Made by a program: the position numbers and the translations under genes
Part shown: positions 54,242 to 63,789 of the stretch, piece after piece
How positions within the stretch are numbered: position 1 is the stretch's first letter
Layout: every line of letters begins with the position of its first letter
Assembly (NCBI RefSeq): GCF_002211285.1
Contig: NZ_LOKX01000012.1
Coordinates: 124,001-188,000 of the forward strand
Reading direction: 5' to 3'
Length of the DNA stretch: 64,000 nucleotides
DNA from: Rhizobium sp. R635
Lineage (GTDB): Bacteria; Pseudomonadota; Alphaproteobacteria; Rhizobiales; Rhizobiaceae
Notes under the pieces: model-generated
Seen by the model: the letters and a program-made list of their open reading frames with translations, nothing else
Databases searched by the model: none
Told to the model about the DNA's origin: nothing

Positions 54242-54880
54242 GGTTCTGCAAATTCTCTGAGAGGGGCGGTCATGGCAGGCTGGTGATGTTCACGTCACCT
54301 GATTCCCTCACGAGGAACGCCACCATGACCAAGACTGAAGATAAGACCGCCACCTTCGCCGTCAAAGACATTCTGCTTGCCAACCCGATGGACTGCGCGA
54401 GGTGATCCGCGCCGTGATGCAGGAGGTGCCGGAGGCCGAGATGAACGAGGCGCTGGGGGCACAAAAAGGCGAGCGTACGCGGGAGCGGCTTGGCTATCCA
54501 AGACCGATCTCGCCACCTGGCTCGGCAAATGGTTAGGCAAGTACCCGCGGCTGACTGGCTAGGTCGAGGAAACGATCGAGCAGACGCTCACCTTCCTGCG
54601 ACTGCCGCGCACCCATCACAAGCACCTCAAGAGCACCAACATGCTCGAGCGCCTCAACGAGGAGATCCGCGCCGAACCGATGTCGTGCGCATCTTTCCCA
54701 ACGCCGACAGCTGCCTGCGCCTGGTCAGGGCGCTCGCCGTCGAAACCCACGAGAACTGGATGAAGGCCAGCCGCTACATCAACATAGAGGATCTCAGAGA
54801 GCACAAGAAACTGGCTCTCCGCAACGCCGCATGACCAGCTTCATGACCGTCCCAAATTGCTGAACTTGACGCACAGAACC
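54242..54880 (+). mobile_element. Decayed IS256-family insertion sequence
   Basis: The left end GGTTCTGCAAATT (from 54242) and right end CAGAACC (to 54880) are inverted at the outer seven bases. The 639-bp interval encloses a broken IS256-type transposase, about half the size of an intact element. No target-site duplication was found. Confidence 0.65.
54325..54834 (+). pseudogene. IS256-family transposase remnant
   Basis: The start (MTKTEDKTATFAVKDILLANPMD) and the tail are still readable: EALGAQKGERTRERLGY, then STNMLERLNEEIR, RIFPNADSCLRLVRALAVETHENWMKA and REHKKLALRNAA in shifting frames. The DDE catalytic core between is missing, and several stops and frameshifts interrupt it. It cannot encode an active transposase. 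Confidence 0.8.
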
Positions 54881-54977
54881 AATTTATGGAACCGAGCCAA
54901 GCCGTACTGTAACGCCATCATCTACCAGCCTTGGAATCTTGACTGAACTTCTGCGTTTCGGTGATTCCGGACAGATT

Positions 54978-55001
54978 GCCGCCCATCAGGAGATGGGCGG
55001 C
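54978..55001. terminator. 9-bp stem-loop downstream of the SDR gene
   Basis: GCCGCCCAT (54978-54986) and ATGGGCGGC (54993-55001) form a perfect stem with a 6-base loop, 75 bases past the SDR stop on the minus strand. No T-run follows, so Rho-independent action is uncertain. Confidence 0.4.
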
Positions 55002-55075
55002 CGAGTCGCAGGGATAGTGGGGGATATACGACTCGTTTCCGTACACCGGCTATTTGGCATCGCCGGACAGGAGGA

Positions 55076-55888
55076 TTAACTCTTACGGAAACCGAACGTC
55101 TTTCGCAGACTTCCGTCGAATCCCTTTGCTGGCACAAACCTGCGCAGACGACTCAAGAGCGTTGCTTGGCCCCCGACGGGCTGGCGCATTTTATACGGGC
55201 TCTTAAGGGCGACGAGGATCTTTTCTGCAACCAACGTTGGGGCGGGTGCAGATTTAATCTGCGCCAGAACAGTCTTGATTGTCGCTTCGGCCTGATCGGC
55301 ATAGACACCCAAAGGCGCTTCCGTATTCGTGGCATTCACATCGAGATTAGTCTTCGTAAACGTCGGTTCCATAAGGATAACCCGGACGTTGAAGTCGCGG
55401 ATCTCGTGGTCGAGAGATTCGGACATGCCCTCAAGGGCGTGTTTGGTGCTGGCATAGATTCCCATGAACGGCGCCGGCAGGAAGCCCAGAACCGAGCTGA
55501 TATTTATGATCAGCCCGCTGCGTGCACTCCGCATCGACGGGAGGACCGCCCGGATCATACGAAGGGGGCCGAAGACGTTTACGTCAAAAACCTTCGTTGC
55601 TTCGGCGACCGTGGTATTCTCGACCGGGCCGACAAGGGAAACACCGGCATTGTTGATCAAGACGTCGATCTTCCCTGCGTCGGACAGGACCCATTCTACA
55701 AAATTCGCAACCGACGCATCGTCCGTCACATCCAGCGCTCCGAATTTCACACCAGCAGTCGGTTTAACCCGTCTTGGGTCGCGCACCCCTCCGAACACAC
55801 GATAGCCGTTCTGCGCCAGAAGACGGGCTGTAGCTTCACCAATCCCGGAGGACGCCCCTGTTATCACTACTACTTTCTGTTCGGCCAC
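55076..55888 (-). CDS. Short-chain dehydrogenase/reductase
   Basis: A 270-residue classical SDR. Cofactor loop TGASSGIG (10-17), NNAG (79-82), catalytic S131 or S132, Y145 and K149 (YASTK). Absence of an acidic residue after the second beta-strand (GGVRDPRR) suggests NADP(H). The C-terminal 40 residues (RLRRFVPAKGFDGSLRKTFG) form a basic tail beyond the usual fold. ATG at 55888. It stands alone in a decayed stretch between an IS remnant and a broken thioesterase gene. Substrate unknown. Confidence 0.87.
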   Translation of the reverse strand: MAEQKVVVITGASSGIGEATARLLAQNGYRVFGGVRDPRRVKPTAGVKFGALDVTDDASVANFVEWVLSDAGKIDVLINNAGVSLVGPVENTTVAEATKVFDVNVFGPLRMIRAVLPSMRSARSGLIINISSVLGFLPAPFMGIYASTKHALEGMSESLDHEIRDFNVRVILMEPTFTKTNLDVNATNTEAPLGVYADQAEATIKTVLAQIKSAPAPTLVAEKILVALKSPYKMRQPVGGQATLLSRLRRFVPAKGFDGSLRKTFGFRKS

Positions 55889-56147
55889 TGCGGGCTCCTC
55901 TATTGAAATTTATCGTCTGTTCCAGACCGGTGGCTCGTCAAATGAAATTCACGCGGCGGTGGCATCGAAGCGGATAGATTTCGTTAGAAATCTATCTTGT
56001 TATTAGATGTCACCCGTAATATTAAAAATCAAGTAGTATTCGAGCGAAAGGGCTTAAAAATGTCATGAATTTCGCATTTTCGCCGGAAGCCCGAACTTTG
56101 ATGTAGAGACAGGACATGCACGGGGCAGCCCCCGATTACCCCGATGC

Positions 56148-56580
56148 ATGCGAAGCAACAATTGCTCGCGCCAGGGCGCGGCTGAGTACGCAATCAGAAA
56201 ACCGTCCACCGATGGTCTAATTACTGCCGTTGTTCCTTCTGTCGCCAAAGAAACGTGCGCTCAACCTCAGGGCTTCTCCCAGGCCCCGCTCCTCAACACC
56301 TTGAACACCGTGCACGGCGGTTGGAGCATGACAATCCTTGACACGTCTATGGCGCTGTCCGCGCATACGCTGCTCGATCCTGGAGAATTATGCCCTGCGG
56401 TGGAAACATCAGTGAAGTTTGTCCGCCCAATTCTGGGAGATAGCGGAGAACTGCATTGTCGGCCAGGTTATTTCGCCTAGCTGGACCATCATCACGCTGG
56501 AAGGCAGAATAGAAACGAAGGAGGGTAAAATTCACGCGCACGGTACTTCGACTTGCATGATCGTGCGGAAAGGCCGGTAA
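56148..56580 (+). pseudogene. Frameshifted PaaI-type thioesterase
   Basis: The hotdog-fold thioesterase core is clear: LNTVHGGWSMTILDTSMALSAHTL, then PAVETSVKFVRPILGDSGELHC. There the frame ends within a few codons, but the next frame continues correctly as GQVISPSWTIITLEGRIETKEGKIHAHGTSTC and stops at 56578-56580. A small indel near 56460 therefore splits one gene. The N-terminus before about 56250 also fits the family poorly. If the indel is real, the gene is dead. Confidence 0.75.
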
Positions 56581-56670
56581 GTCAAAAGGCTTTGGTGTGC
56601 CCGTGGAGGCTGGTTCGAGCCAGGTCGACAAAGCCTGATGGATGACCACCAGGCTCTGACGTGCAAAAGC

Positions 56671-57405
56671 TCATCCCGACATAATCCCAAGAGCCCGCAA
56701 TACGAAGCGGGTCTGAGCTCCGAGTTCATCCTCCACATCCTTATCACTGCTAATCCGTTGCTCTAAAAGGCTCGGATGAACGAACGAAATGATTGCTGCC
56801 ATGGCGCACCGAGCAGCATCACCCGCATCGTCGATTTCAAGTTCTCCGACCTGCAAGCCCTCGCGAACAGTCGCTTCGAATATCCGCGTCATCTCATCGA
56901 AGTACCACTTCGCGACGCCCCACTTGCCCTCTGTGGCAGCGACGAATAGTTCATGAACATAGGGCTCATCCGCGAGTTGTGTTCGGGCCTGCCGGTGAAT
57001 TTCGTCAAACATTGCAGCCAGTCTGATGCCTGACGCATCCCTTCTTCGCGAGATCGCTCGTGCGATATCGAGTGTCCGGTTAGCAATGCGGGCGTAAACG
57101 TCCTGATCAATTGCCGCTCTTGTCGGAAAGAAGCGATAGACGTTCGCCCGACTTGTATCCAGATCACAAGCGATATCGTCAACGGTTGTCTTGCGGTGAC
57201 CAATACGGCGAATGTGCTTTTCTGCGACGTCCAGAATCCGATCACGTTCCTGCATCAAGACTGGGTCACCCGGAACTGCGGAGCGAAGACCTCGCTCCTC
57301 AGGCTTCAGCTCTTGCCGATGGTGCGCCAAGTCATCACGAACCGTCGATGCCGCACCGCTGGTTTTCTCCTTTACGCCAGTACATTGTATGGACATGAGG
57401 GTCAC
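56671..57405 (-). CDS. TetR family regulator, RND operon
   Basis: A TetR-type repressor of up to 244 residues with helix-turn-helix RILDVAEKHIRRIGHRKTTVDDIACDLDTSRANVYRFFPTRAAID (about 56-100). The GTG at 57405 overlaps the RND pump stop (GTGA); an ATG at 57396 is an alternative. It is the third gene of the adaptor-pump-regulator operon and probably controls its own operon. The N-terminal 50 residues are an unstructured extension. Confidence 0.83.
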   Translation of the reverse strand: MTLMSIQCTGVKEKTSGAASTVRDDLAHHRQELKPEERGLRSAVPGDPVLMQERDRILDVAEKHIRRIGHRKTTVDDIACDLDTSRANVYRFFPTRAAIDQDVYARIANRTLDIARAISRRRDASGIRLAAMFDEIHRQARTQLADEPYVHELFVAATEGKWGVAKWYFDEMTRIFEATVREGLQVGELEIDDAGDAARCAMAAIISFVHPSLLEQRISSDKDVEDELGAQTRFVLRALGIMSG

Positions 57406-60400
57406 TCTGCTGCTGCCGACAGTTTCAGGCTCGGAATCTTCTCCTCCGTGTCTGGGACAATGACCCTCTTGGGCGGTTTGATCCGGAACCAGGTCGCGTA
57501 AAGTGCAGGGAGAAACAGCAAGATCATAATCGTCCCGACCGCCGTGCCGCCGATCAGCGTGTAGGCCATGGATCCCCAGAACACAGAGTGCGTGAGAGGG
57601 ATGAAGGCGAGCACGGCCGCCAACGCTGTCAGAATGACCGGCCTTGTTCTCTGCACAGTCGCCTCGATGACAGCATGATAATCATCCAGACCAGTCGCCT
57701 GATTTTCCTTGATCTGCTCTGTCAGGATCAAGGTATTGCGCATCAAAATACCCGCTAGGCCAATCAGGCCCAGAATGGCGTTAAATCCGAAGGGCTGATT
57801 GAACATGAGCAAGGCCGGAACAGCACCCGCGAGCCCGAGCGGGCCCGTCAGCATCACCATTGTCATGGTCGACAGGCTCCGAACCTGGAGGATGATGACG
57901 ATCAGCATGGCGGCGATCATGGCAGGGAAGATCTGGACAAGTGCCACATTCGCTTTCAGTGATTCTTCAATGTTGCCCCCCATTTCGATGCGGTAGCCGA
58001 CAGGGAGAGAGGCGATCAGCGGCTGAAGGGCCTTCATGACCTCCTGCGATACTTCCGGCGGCTGGGTGGTCTCGTTAATGTCCGAGCGGATGGTAATGAC
58101 TGAAGTGCGGTCACGCCGCTTCATGATCGGCTCCTCGAAGCGGATTTCGGAGTGACCGATTTGGTCGAGCGGAACCGGTCGGCCATCCCTACTCATCAGG
58201 GAAAAGTCCGCCAGTCTCGAAGGATCGAGCCTGTTTTCACCGGCGCTCCGCGCGACCACGGGCACGTTACGAATGTTTTCGCGAACCTGCGTGATCGGCA
58301 CGCCGCTCAGCAGCAACTGCATCTGTTGGGCTGCCTCTGCGGGAGAAAGGCCAATGAGGTTGAGCCGGTCCTGATCGGGAATGAAGCGCAGCACGGGCGT
58401 GCGATTGCCCCAGTCGCGGCTTGCCTGACGAACGTCCGGCACGCCCTTCATGATTGCAAGCGCTTGTTCGGAGATTTTGTATAATTTATCCGGATCCGGT
58501 CCCATGATACGGAACTCGACGGGAAATGGCGTGTAGGGGCCGAAGACAAGCTGCGTTACCCGCACAAAGGCTTCCGGTGCCAAGCCGCCGGAAACTGCTT
58601 CGCGCAGGCGATGCTTCAAGGCTTCGCGTCCATGCGCGTCGGGTGTCAGCACGACGATCTTCGCAAATGCCGGGTCCGGCAATTCGGGCGCCATGGCGAA
58701 GAAGAAGCGCGGCGCGCCTTGGCCGATGTAGCTGGTGGTGATTTCCGTTTCAGGCTGTTCCCTTAGCCAGCCTTCGAGTTTCTCGACCGTTGCAGTGGTC
58801 GTCTCGATGCTGGTCCCTTCCGGCATGCGCACTTCCACCAGAACCTCCGGACGATCAGACGTCGGGAAGAACTGCTGCTTCACGGAGCCCATGCCAACGA
58901 CGGAGACAGCCATGATAACGCCGACGAGGCCGCAGGTCAGAAACTTGTGACGGACAGCAAACTCGATCGTGCTGCGAAGGCGTTTGTAATTTGGGGTATT
59001 ATAGATGGCGTGATGGCCGCCCTCCACCGGCTTGATTTCAGGGAGCATCTTGACGCCAAGGTAAGGTGTGAAGATCACCGCGACGATCCAGGATACGATC
59101 AGGGCAAACCCGACAACCCAGAAGATGTTGCCAGCGTATTCGCCCGCGGTGGATTTGGCAAAGCCGACCGGCATCAGTCCGATGATGGTGACGAGCGTGC
59201 CCGACAGCATGGGGGCGGCCGTATGGCTCCAGGCATAGGCGGCCGCCTTGATACGGTCCATGCCTTCCTCCATCTTCACCACCATGACCTCGATGGCAAT
59301 GATAGCATCGTCAACGAGCAGACCGAGCGCCAGGATCAGCGCGCCCAACGTAATGCGGTCGAAGAACCGGCCTGTTTCCAGCATGATGAGAAACACAACG
59401 GCGAGTGTCAGCGGTACCGCAAGCGCCACCACGATGCCGACGCGCCAGCCGAGAGCGACGAGACTGACGAATAGAACGACGCCAAGTGCCATCGCGAACT
59501 TGAGCATGAATTCACCGACCGCCGCGTCGATGTTGACGGCCTGATCGCTCACCTTCGTCAGCGTTATGCCAAGCGGCAAACTTCCCGCAATTTTGGAAGA
59601 TCGTTCTTCGAGCGACTTGCCGAGTTCCAGCCCGTTCCAACCCTGCTGCATCACCACGCCAAGCATGATGGCGGGCTCGCCGTCATGGCGAATGACGTAG
59701 GTGGCCGGGTCCTGATAGCCGCGGCGCACATCGGCGAAATCCGACAGCTTCAGGACACGTCCACCCGCGACGATCGGCGTATCGGCAATCGACTCGACGC
59801 TGTCATAGGCACCATCGAACCGAATGAAGACTTGCGGACCCTGCGTATCGATCGATCCGGCCGGGGTCACGGTATTGCGCCGTTGCAGGGCAGCGGCGAT
59901 GTCTTGCGCCGAGATCCCGAGAGTTGCGAGCTTGGAATAGGAAAATTCGACGAAAATCTGTTCCGGCTGCTCGCCGAGAATATTTATCTTTTTCACGCCC
60001 GGAACGTGAAGCATGTCCTGGCGGATCGTCTCGGCCTGTCGCACGAGGTCGCGCATCGCCATGCCCTTTGCTTTCAAGGCATAAAGGGCGAAGCTGACGT
60101 CTGAGTATTCGTCATTGATGAAAGGACCGATGACGCCGGGAGGAAGATTTCGAGCTTCATCGCCAAGTTTCTTGCGCGCCTGGTAGAATTCCCCCTCGAC
60201 GGCCGACGCTGGAGTGTTGTCCTTTAGCGTCACTGTCAGGAAGGCATAGCCGGGTCGCGTAGTCGTTTCCACACGGTCGTACCAGGTCAGTTCCTGGAGG
60301 CGCTTTTCGAGCGGTTCGGCGACGAGATCCTGCATTTCGCGCGCGGTCGCGCCCGGCCAAACCGATGTAACTGTCAGCGTCTTGATGGTGAATGACGGGT

Positions 60401-60515
60401 CTTCGGCTCGGCCCAGCTTGACGAAGGCATAGGCCCCCGCGGTGGCCAAGAGGACGATGAAGAACAGGGTGACGGCTCGCTCACGGACGGCGAGGGCGGA
60501 GAGATTGAAGCTCAT
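57402..60515 (-). CDS. RND efflux transporter permease
   Basis: A 1037-residue AcrB/MexB-superfamily pump. It begins MSFNLSALAVRERAVTLFFIVLLATAGAYAFVKLGRAEDPSF, where the short N-terminal helix and the GRAEDPSF motif mark the less-studied subgroup lacking the typical AcrB TM1 loop. Helix 4 carries LGALILALGLLVDDAIIAIEVM with the two proton-relay aspartates. Proton-driven export of drugs or lipophiles across both membranes is expected, with an outer-membrane partner from elsewhere, as none is encoded here. Start shares one base with the adaptor stop. Confidence 0.9.
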   Translation of the reverse strand: MSFNLSALAVRERAVTLFFIVLLATAGAYAFVKLGRAEDPSFTIKTLTVTSVWPGATAREMQDLVAEPLEKRLQELTWYDRVETTTRPGYAFLTVTLKDNTPASAVEGEFYQARKKLGDEARNLPPGVIGPFINDEYSDVSFALYALKAKGMAMRDLVRQAETIRQDMLHVPGVKKINILGEQPEQIFVEFSYSKLATLGISAQDIAAALQRRNTVTPAGSIDTQGPQVFIRFDGAYDSVESIADTPIVAGGRVLKLSDFADVRRGYQDPATYVIRHDGEPAIMLGVVMQQGWNGLELGKSLEERSSKIAGSLPLGITLTKVSDQAVNIDAAVGEFMLKFAMALGVVLFVSLVALGWRVGIVVALAVPLTLAVVFLIMLETGRFFDRITLGALILALGLLVDDAIIAIEVMVVKMEEGMDRIKAAAYAWSHTAAPMLSGTLVTIIGLMPVGFAKSTAGEYAGNIFWVVGFALIVSWIVAVIFTPYLGVKMLPEIKPVEGGHHAIYNTPNYKRLRSTIEFAVRHKFLTCGLVGVIMAVSVVGMGSVKQQFFPTSDRPEVLVEVRMPEGTSIETTTATVEKLEGWLREQPETEITTSYIGQGAPRFFFAMAPELPDPAFAKIVVLTPDAHGREALKHRLREAVSGGLAPEAFVRVTQLVFGPYTPFPVEFRIMGPDPDKLYKISEQALAIMKGVPDVRQASRDWGNRTPVLRFIPDQDRLNLIGLSPAEAAQQMQLLLSGVPITQVRENIRNVPVVARSAGENRLDPSRLADFSLMSRDGRPVPLDQIGHSEIRFEEPIMKRRDRTSVITIRSDINETTQPPEVSQEVMKALQPLIASLPVGYRIEMGGNIEESLKANVALVQIFPAMIAAMLIVIILQVRSLSTMTMVMLTGPLGLAGAVPALLMFNQPFGFNAILGLIGLAGILMRNTLILTEQIKENQATGLDDYHAVIEATVQRTRPVILTALAAVLAFIPLTHSVFWGSMAYTLIGGTAVGTIMILLFLPALYATWFRIKPPKRVIVPDTEEKIPSLKLSAAAE

Positions 60516-61627
60516 CAGTTTGCCGCCTCCGCCTTTTCAACGCCGGTGCGCACGCTTGCGCCGTCCTGAAGCAAATGTGCCCCAAGGGCAACGATCGCTT
60601 CCCCGGCCGTCAGGTTCGAGACTATGGCCTTCTCCTCCCCGATCCGCTCGACCTTCACGTCCCGGAAATGAACGCTGGAAGCCTGCTCATCCAGGACCCA
60701 GACACCCGTGCGGGTGCCATCGTCCAGCAGCGCGCCAACGGGGACTTCGGCGTGTGACTGCGCTGTTTCGTTCTGCAGGCTTATTGTAACTGTTGCCCCT
60801 AGCGGCGCGGCCGCTGCAGAACCTTGCAGAACCCAGCGCGTTTCATAGGTGCGGGTTTGAGGATCGGCGGCATCGGAGATCTGCCTGAGGGCCGCCTTTT
60901 CTACCGTGCTTCGGCCATAGATAGTGGCCTGTGCCATGGCGCCGATCCCGGGTCTCAGATTTTCAGGCAGCCAAACGAGGGCTTCGCGGGGTCCCGATTT
61001 CGCCAGGCGGATAACCGGCTGGCCCGCCGAGACCACCTGCCCCGGCTCGCCAAGCGTTTCAACAATCGTTCCGTCCGCGTCCGCCACGAGAACCGCATAT
61101 GCCGCCTCGTTTTCGGCAACTTTCGCTTCTGCTTCGGCCGCGGCGAGCTGGGCGGTCGCGGTATCGAGCGCTGCCTTCGCCTGCTCATATCGCTGCGGAG
61201 TAGCAGCCAAACCGTTCTTGACGAGAGCAGCATAGCGCCGCTCGTCGGCCTGCGCCTGAATCAATGTTGCCCGGGCGGCCGCAACGGCATTGCGCTTTGC
61301 CGACAATGCAAGGCGCAGGTCGGTGTCGTCGACCCGCATCAATGGCTGCCCCGCCTTGACTTCTTCGCCAAGGCCGACAAGCCGCTCGACAATCTTTCCG
61401 GGCACCCGAAAGCCGAGATCGCTTTGAACGCGGGCAGCAACCGTGCCGGTGAAGCTTCGGCTTGCTGCGTCTGGGGTCTTGACCTTCGTCACGCTGACCA
61501 GCGGAGCCAGACTGCGGGGATCCGCAGCCTCCGCGTCCTTGCTCGTTGGCGGCAACAGGAAAATTGCAGCGGCGACGCCGACAAGGGCGGCCACTGCCAC
61601 GGTTGAGAGGAGGATTGTTCGTTTCAT
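60515..61627 (-). CDS. RND periplasmic adaptor (membrane fusion protein)
   Basis: A 370-residue HlyD/AcrA-type adaptor. N-terminal anchor ILLSTVAVAALVGVAAAIFLL; lipoyl half-motifs near GFRVPGKIVERLVGLGEEVKAGQPLMRVD; alpha-helical hairpin (about 95-165, Ala- and Glu-rich coiled coil); C-terminal barrel domains. ATG at 61627; the frame runs on to 61672 but without a better start. Operon head for the pump and TetR genes, divergent from a second TetR gene. Confidence 0.88.
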   Translation of the reverse strand: MKRTILLSTVAVAALVGVAAAIFLLPPTSKDAEAADPRSLAPLVSVTKVKTPDAASRSFTGTVAARVQSDLGFRVPGKIVERLVGLGEEVKAGQPLMRVDDTDLRLALSAKRNAVAAARATLIQAQADERRYAALVKNGLAATPQRYEQAKAALDTATAQLAAAEAEAKVAENEAAYAVLVADADGTIVETLGEPGQVVSAGQPVIRLAKSGPREALVWLPENLRPGIGAMAQATIYGRSTVEKAALRQISDAADPQTRTYETRWVLQGSAAAAPLGATVTISLQNETAQSHAEVPVGALLDDGTRTGVWVLDEQASSVHFRDVKVERIGEEKAIVSNLTAGEAIVALGAHLLQDGASVRTGVEKAEAAN

Positions 61628-61661
61628 GACACTGGCCTTCTTGATGGTGGCAGCACAATTC

Positions 61662-61711
61662 TTAGATTGCATTCTAACTCTAAAAGGTATATAGATGTCA
61701 ACAGAAATCTA
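61662..61711. promoter_or_regulatory. Divergent adaptor/TetR promoter with two dyads
   Basis: TTAGA-N6-TCTAA (61662-61677) and TAGAT-N10-ATCTA (61692-61711) lie between the adaptor start (61627) and the second TetR start (61725). Both are plausible TetR-family operators sharing a TAGA half-site. Confidence 0.45.
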
Positions 61712-61724
61712 AAAGGAGATGATC

Positions 61725-62315
61725 ATGAGGGTCAGTCGTGCCCAGGCCGAAGCGAACCGAGAGACAGTCATCAACGTCGCCAGCAGGCTCTTTCGCGAGC
61801 GGGGCTTCGATGGCATCGGCCTCAAGGACCTGATGAAAGGTGCCGGTCTTACCCAGGGCGGCTTCTACAAGCAGTTCGAATCCAAGGATGACCTGGCAGC
61901 CCTTGCGTCGCGTCGAGCGATGGAAAGCGCAACCCGTAGATGGTCCTCGGTCGCTGCGTTGAGCCCGGATCCACTGCAGGGCGTCGTCGATCTTTATCTT
62001 TCGGCAGGGCACCGTGGGGAAACCGGAGACGGCTGCCCGCTGGTCGCCCTTGGATCCGATGCGGCTCGCCAGAGCGTCGAGGTCCGCAAGCCGTTTCAGG
62101 ACGGTATCAAAGCCCACCTGCAGGTTATCGAAGAGCTGTTGCCGGCCAGTGGTGACGATGACGATGCACCCCGCAAGGCCATGGCGATGCTTGCGCTCAT
62201 GGTTGGTGCGGTCACTTTGTCGCGCATCGTGACCGACGAGAAGCTGGCAGACCGCCTGCTTGAAGCAGCCGCGACCGAAGCAAAACGTGTCGCAGCCTCG
62301 GAGGCGGCGGAGTAA
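61725..62315 (+). CDS. TetR family regulator (divergent to RND operon)
   Basis: A 196-residue TetR regulator of the AcrR/YxaF-like type. Helix-turn-helix: VINVASRLFRERGFDGIGLKDLMKGAGLTQGGFYKQFESKDDL. The ATG at 61725 is preferred because AAAAGGAG would touch the ATG at 61719. It probably represses the divergent pump operon; the pump thus has two TetR regulators, one on each side. The C-terminal ligand domain has a single Cys in GDGCPLVALG, the motif of YxaF/LmrA-like regulators. Confidence 0.87.
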   Translation: MRVSRAQAEANRETVINVASRLFRERGFDGIGLKDLMKGAGLTQGGFYKQFESKDDLAALASRRAMESATRRWSSVAALSPDPLQGVVDLYLSAGHRGETGDGCPLVALGSDAARQSVEVRKPFQDGIKAHLQVIEELLPASGDDDDAPRKAMAMLALMVGAVTLSRIVTDEKLADRLLEAAATEAKRVAASEAAE

Positions 62316-62390
62316 CGGCCGGAACGACAGGTTCCTGACCGGTTCAGCAACCGCAGTCAGCTAGTTCGCAGTTTTTATTCTGGAGTCATC

Positions 62391-63659
62391 ATGCGTCGTG
62401 TCGTCGTAACGGGAATGGGAGCGGTCAGCCCGCTCGGTGCCAACGTCCAGAGCTCTTGGACCCGCCTGTTGGCGGGCAGGTCCGGGATCCGTCGTCTTCC
62501 TGACGAGATCGTCGGCGATTTGCCCGCCAAGGTCGGAGGTGTTGTCCCCTCTGTGGCAGAGGATGCCGACGCTGGTTTCGATCCTGACAGCGTCTTGCCA
62601 CCAAAGGATCAGCGCAAGGTGGACCGCTTCATCCTCTTCGCACTGGCAGCGGCAGACGAGGCCCTCGCACAGGCCCGGTGGAAACCTGTCTCGGAAGAGG
62701 ATCGCCTCAGAACGGCAACGATCATCGCTTCCGGGATCGGCGGCTTTCCAGCGATCACAGACGCGGTACGAATCGTCGACCAGAAGGGGCCGCGACGCCT
62801 TTCGCCCTTCACCATTCCATCGTTTCTGGTCAACCTAGCGGCAGGTCAGGTTTCCATCCGGCATGGTCTAAAGGGGCCGCTCGGCGCTCCGGTGACAGCA
62901 TGTGCGGCCGGCGTCCAGGCAATCGGCGACGCGGCCCGGATGATCCGGGCGAACGAGGCGGACATTGCCGTCTGCGGTGGGACGGAAGCGTGCATGAACA
63001 CTGTCAGCCTCGGAGGCTTCGCAGCCGCTCGGGCCCTGTCAACCGGGTTCAACGACACTCCTGCCCTCGCCTCCAGGCCGTTCGACATGATGCGCGACGG
63101 CTTCGTGATGGGTGAAGGTGCGGGCGTCCTTGTGATCGAATCCCTGAGCCACGCTCTGGCTCGTGGGGCGAAACCGTTGGCCGAACTGGTGGGCTACGGA
63201 ACAACGGCGGATGCCTATCATGTGACGTCCGGTCCTGAAGACGGATCAGGCGCGGCGAGAGCCATGCAAATCGCGATCAGGCAGGGGGGGATTGCCGCAC
63301 ATGAGATCCAGCATCTCAATGCGCACGCCACGTCGACCCCGCTTGGCGATCGAGGGGAAATCGAGGCGATTAAGACGGTGTTCGGTTCGACTGCAGGGAT
63401 CGCGGTCAGCGGCACGAAATCCGCGACCGGGCATCTTCTTGGCGCCGCAGGTGGACTGGAAGCTATCTTCACGATCCTGGCTCTCAGAGACCAGGTCGCA
63501 CCGCCAACGTTGAACCTGAACGCGCCCGATCCTGCAGGCGACGGAATCGACTTTGTCGCAAACAAGTCCCGGCCGGTTCAGATGGACTATGCAATTACCA
63601 ACGGATTTGGGTTCGGGGGTGTGAACGCGAGCGCTCTTTTCCGGCGCTGGAGCGAATGA
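62391..63659 (+). CDS. fabF: Beta-ketoacyl-ACP synthase II
   Basis: A 422-residue KAS II-type condensing enzyme. The triad is C171 (TACAAG), H312 (NAHATSTPLGD) and H348 (TKSATGHLLGA), all intact. It elongates acyl-ACP with malonyl-ACP. The genome surely carries a housekeeping fabF with fabD/fabG/acpP; this isolated copy without such neighbours is probably an accessory paralogue for a special acyl chain. The ATG at 62391 lacks a strong ribosome binding site. It precedes an FtsZ paralogue by 130 bases, an unusual neighbour. Confidence 0.88.
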   Translation: MRRVVVTGMGAVSPLGANVQSSWTRLLAGRSGIRRLPDEIVGDLPAKVGGVVPSVAEDADAGFDPDSVLPPKDQRKVDRFILFALAAADEALAQARWKPVSEEDRLRTATIIASGIGGFPAITDAVRIVDQKGPRRLSPFTIPSFLVNLAAGQVSIRHGLKGPLGAPVTACAAGVQAIGDAARMIRANEADIAVCGGTEACMNTVSLGGFAAARALSTGFNDTPALASRPFDMMRDGFVMGEGAGVLVIESLSHALARGAKPLAELVGYGTTADAYHVTSGPEDGSGAARAMQIAIRQGGIAAHEIQHLNAHATSTPLGDRGEIEAIKTVFGSTAGIAVSGTKSATGHLLGAAGGLEAIFTILALRDQVAPPTLNLNAPDPAGDGIDFVANKSRPVQMDYAITNGFGFGGVNASALFRRWSE

Positions 63660-63789
63660 CCTGCCTGAACAACACAGGTCCAGAAGATGAAGCTGCGGCA
63701 GAGCTCCTAAGCAGAAGCTTGATATTCTGAGCATTTAGCAGACGATGCCGTTGCGAGTGCCAAGATTGAAACCGAATGGGATAGTAGTG

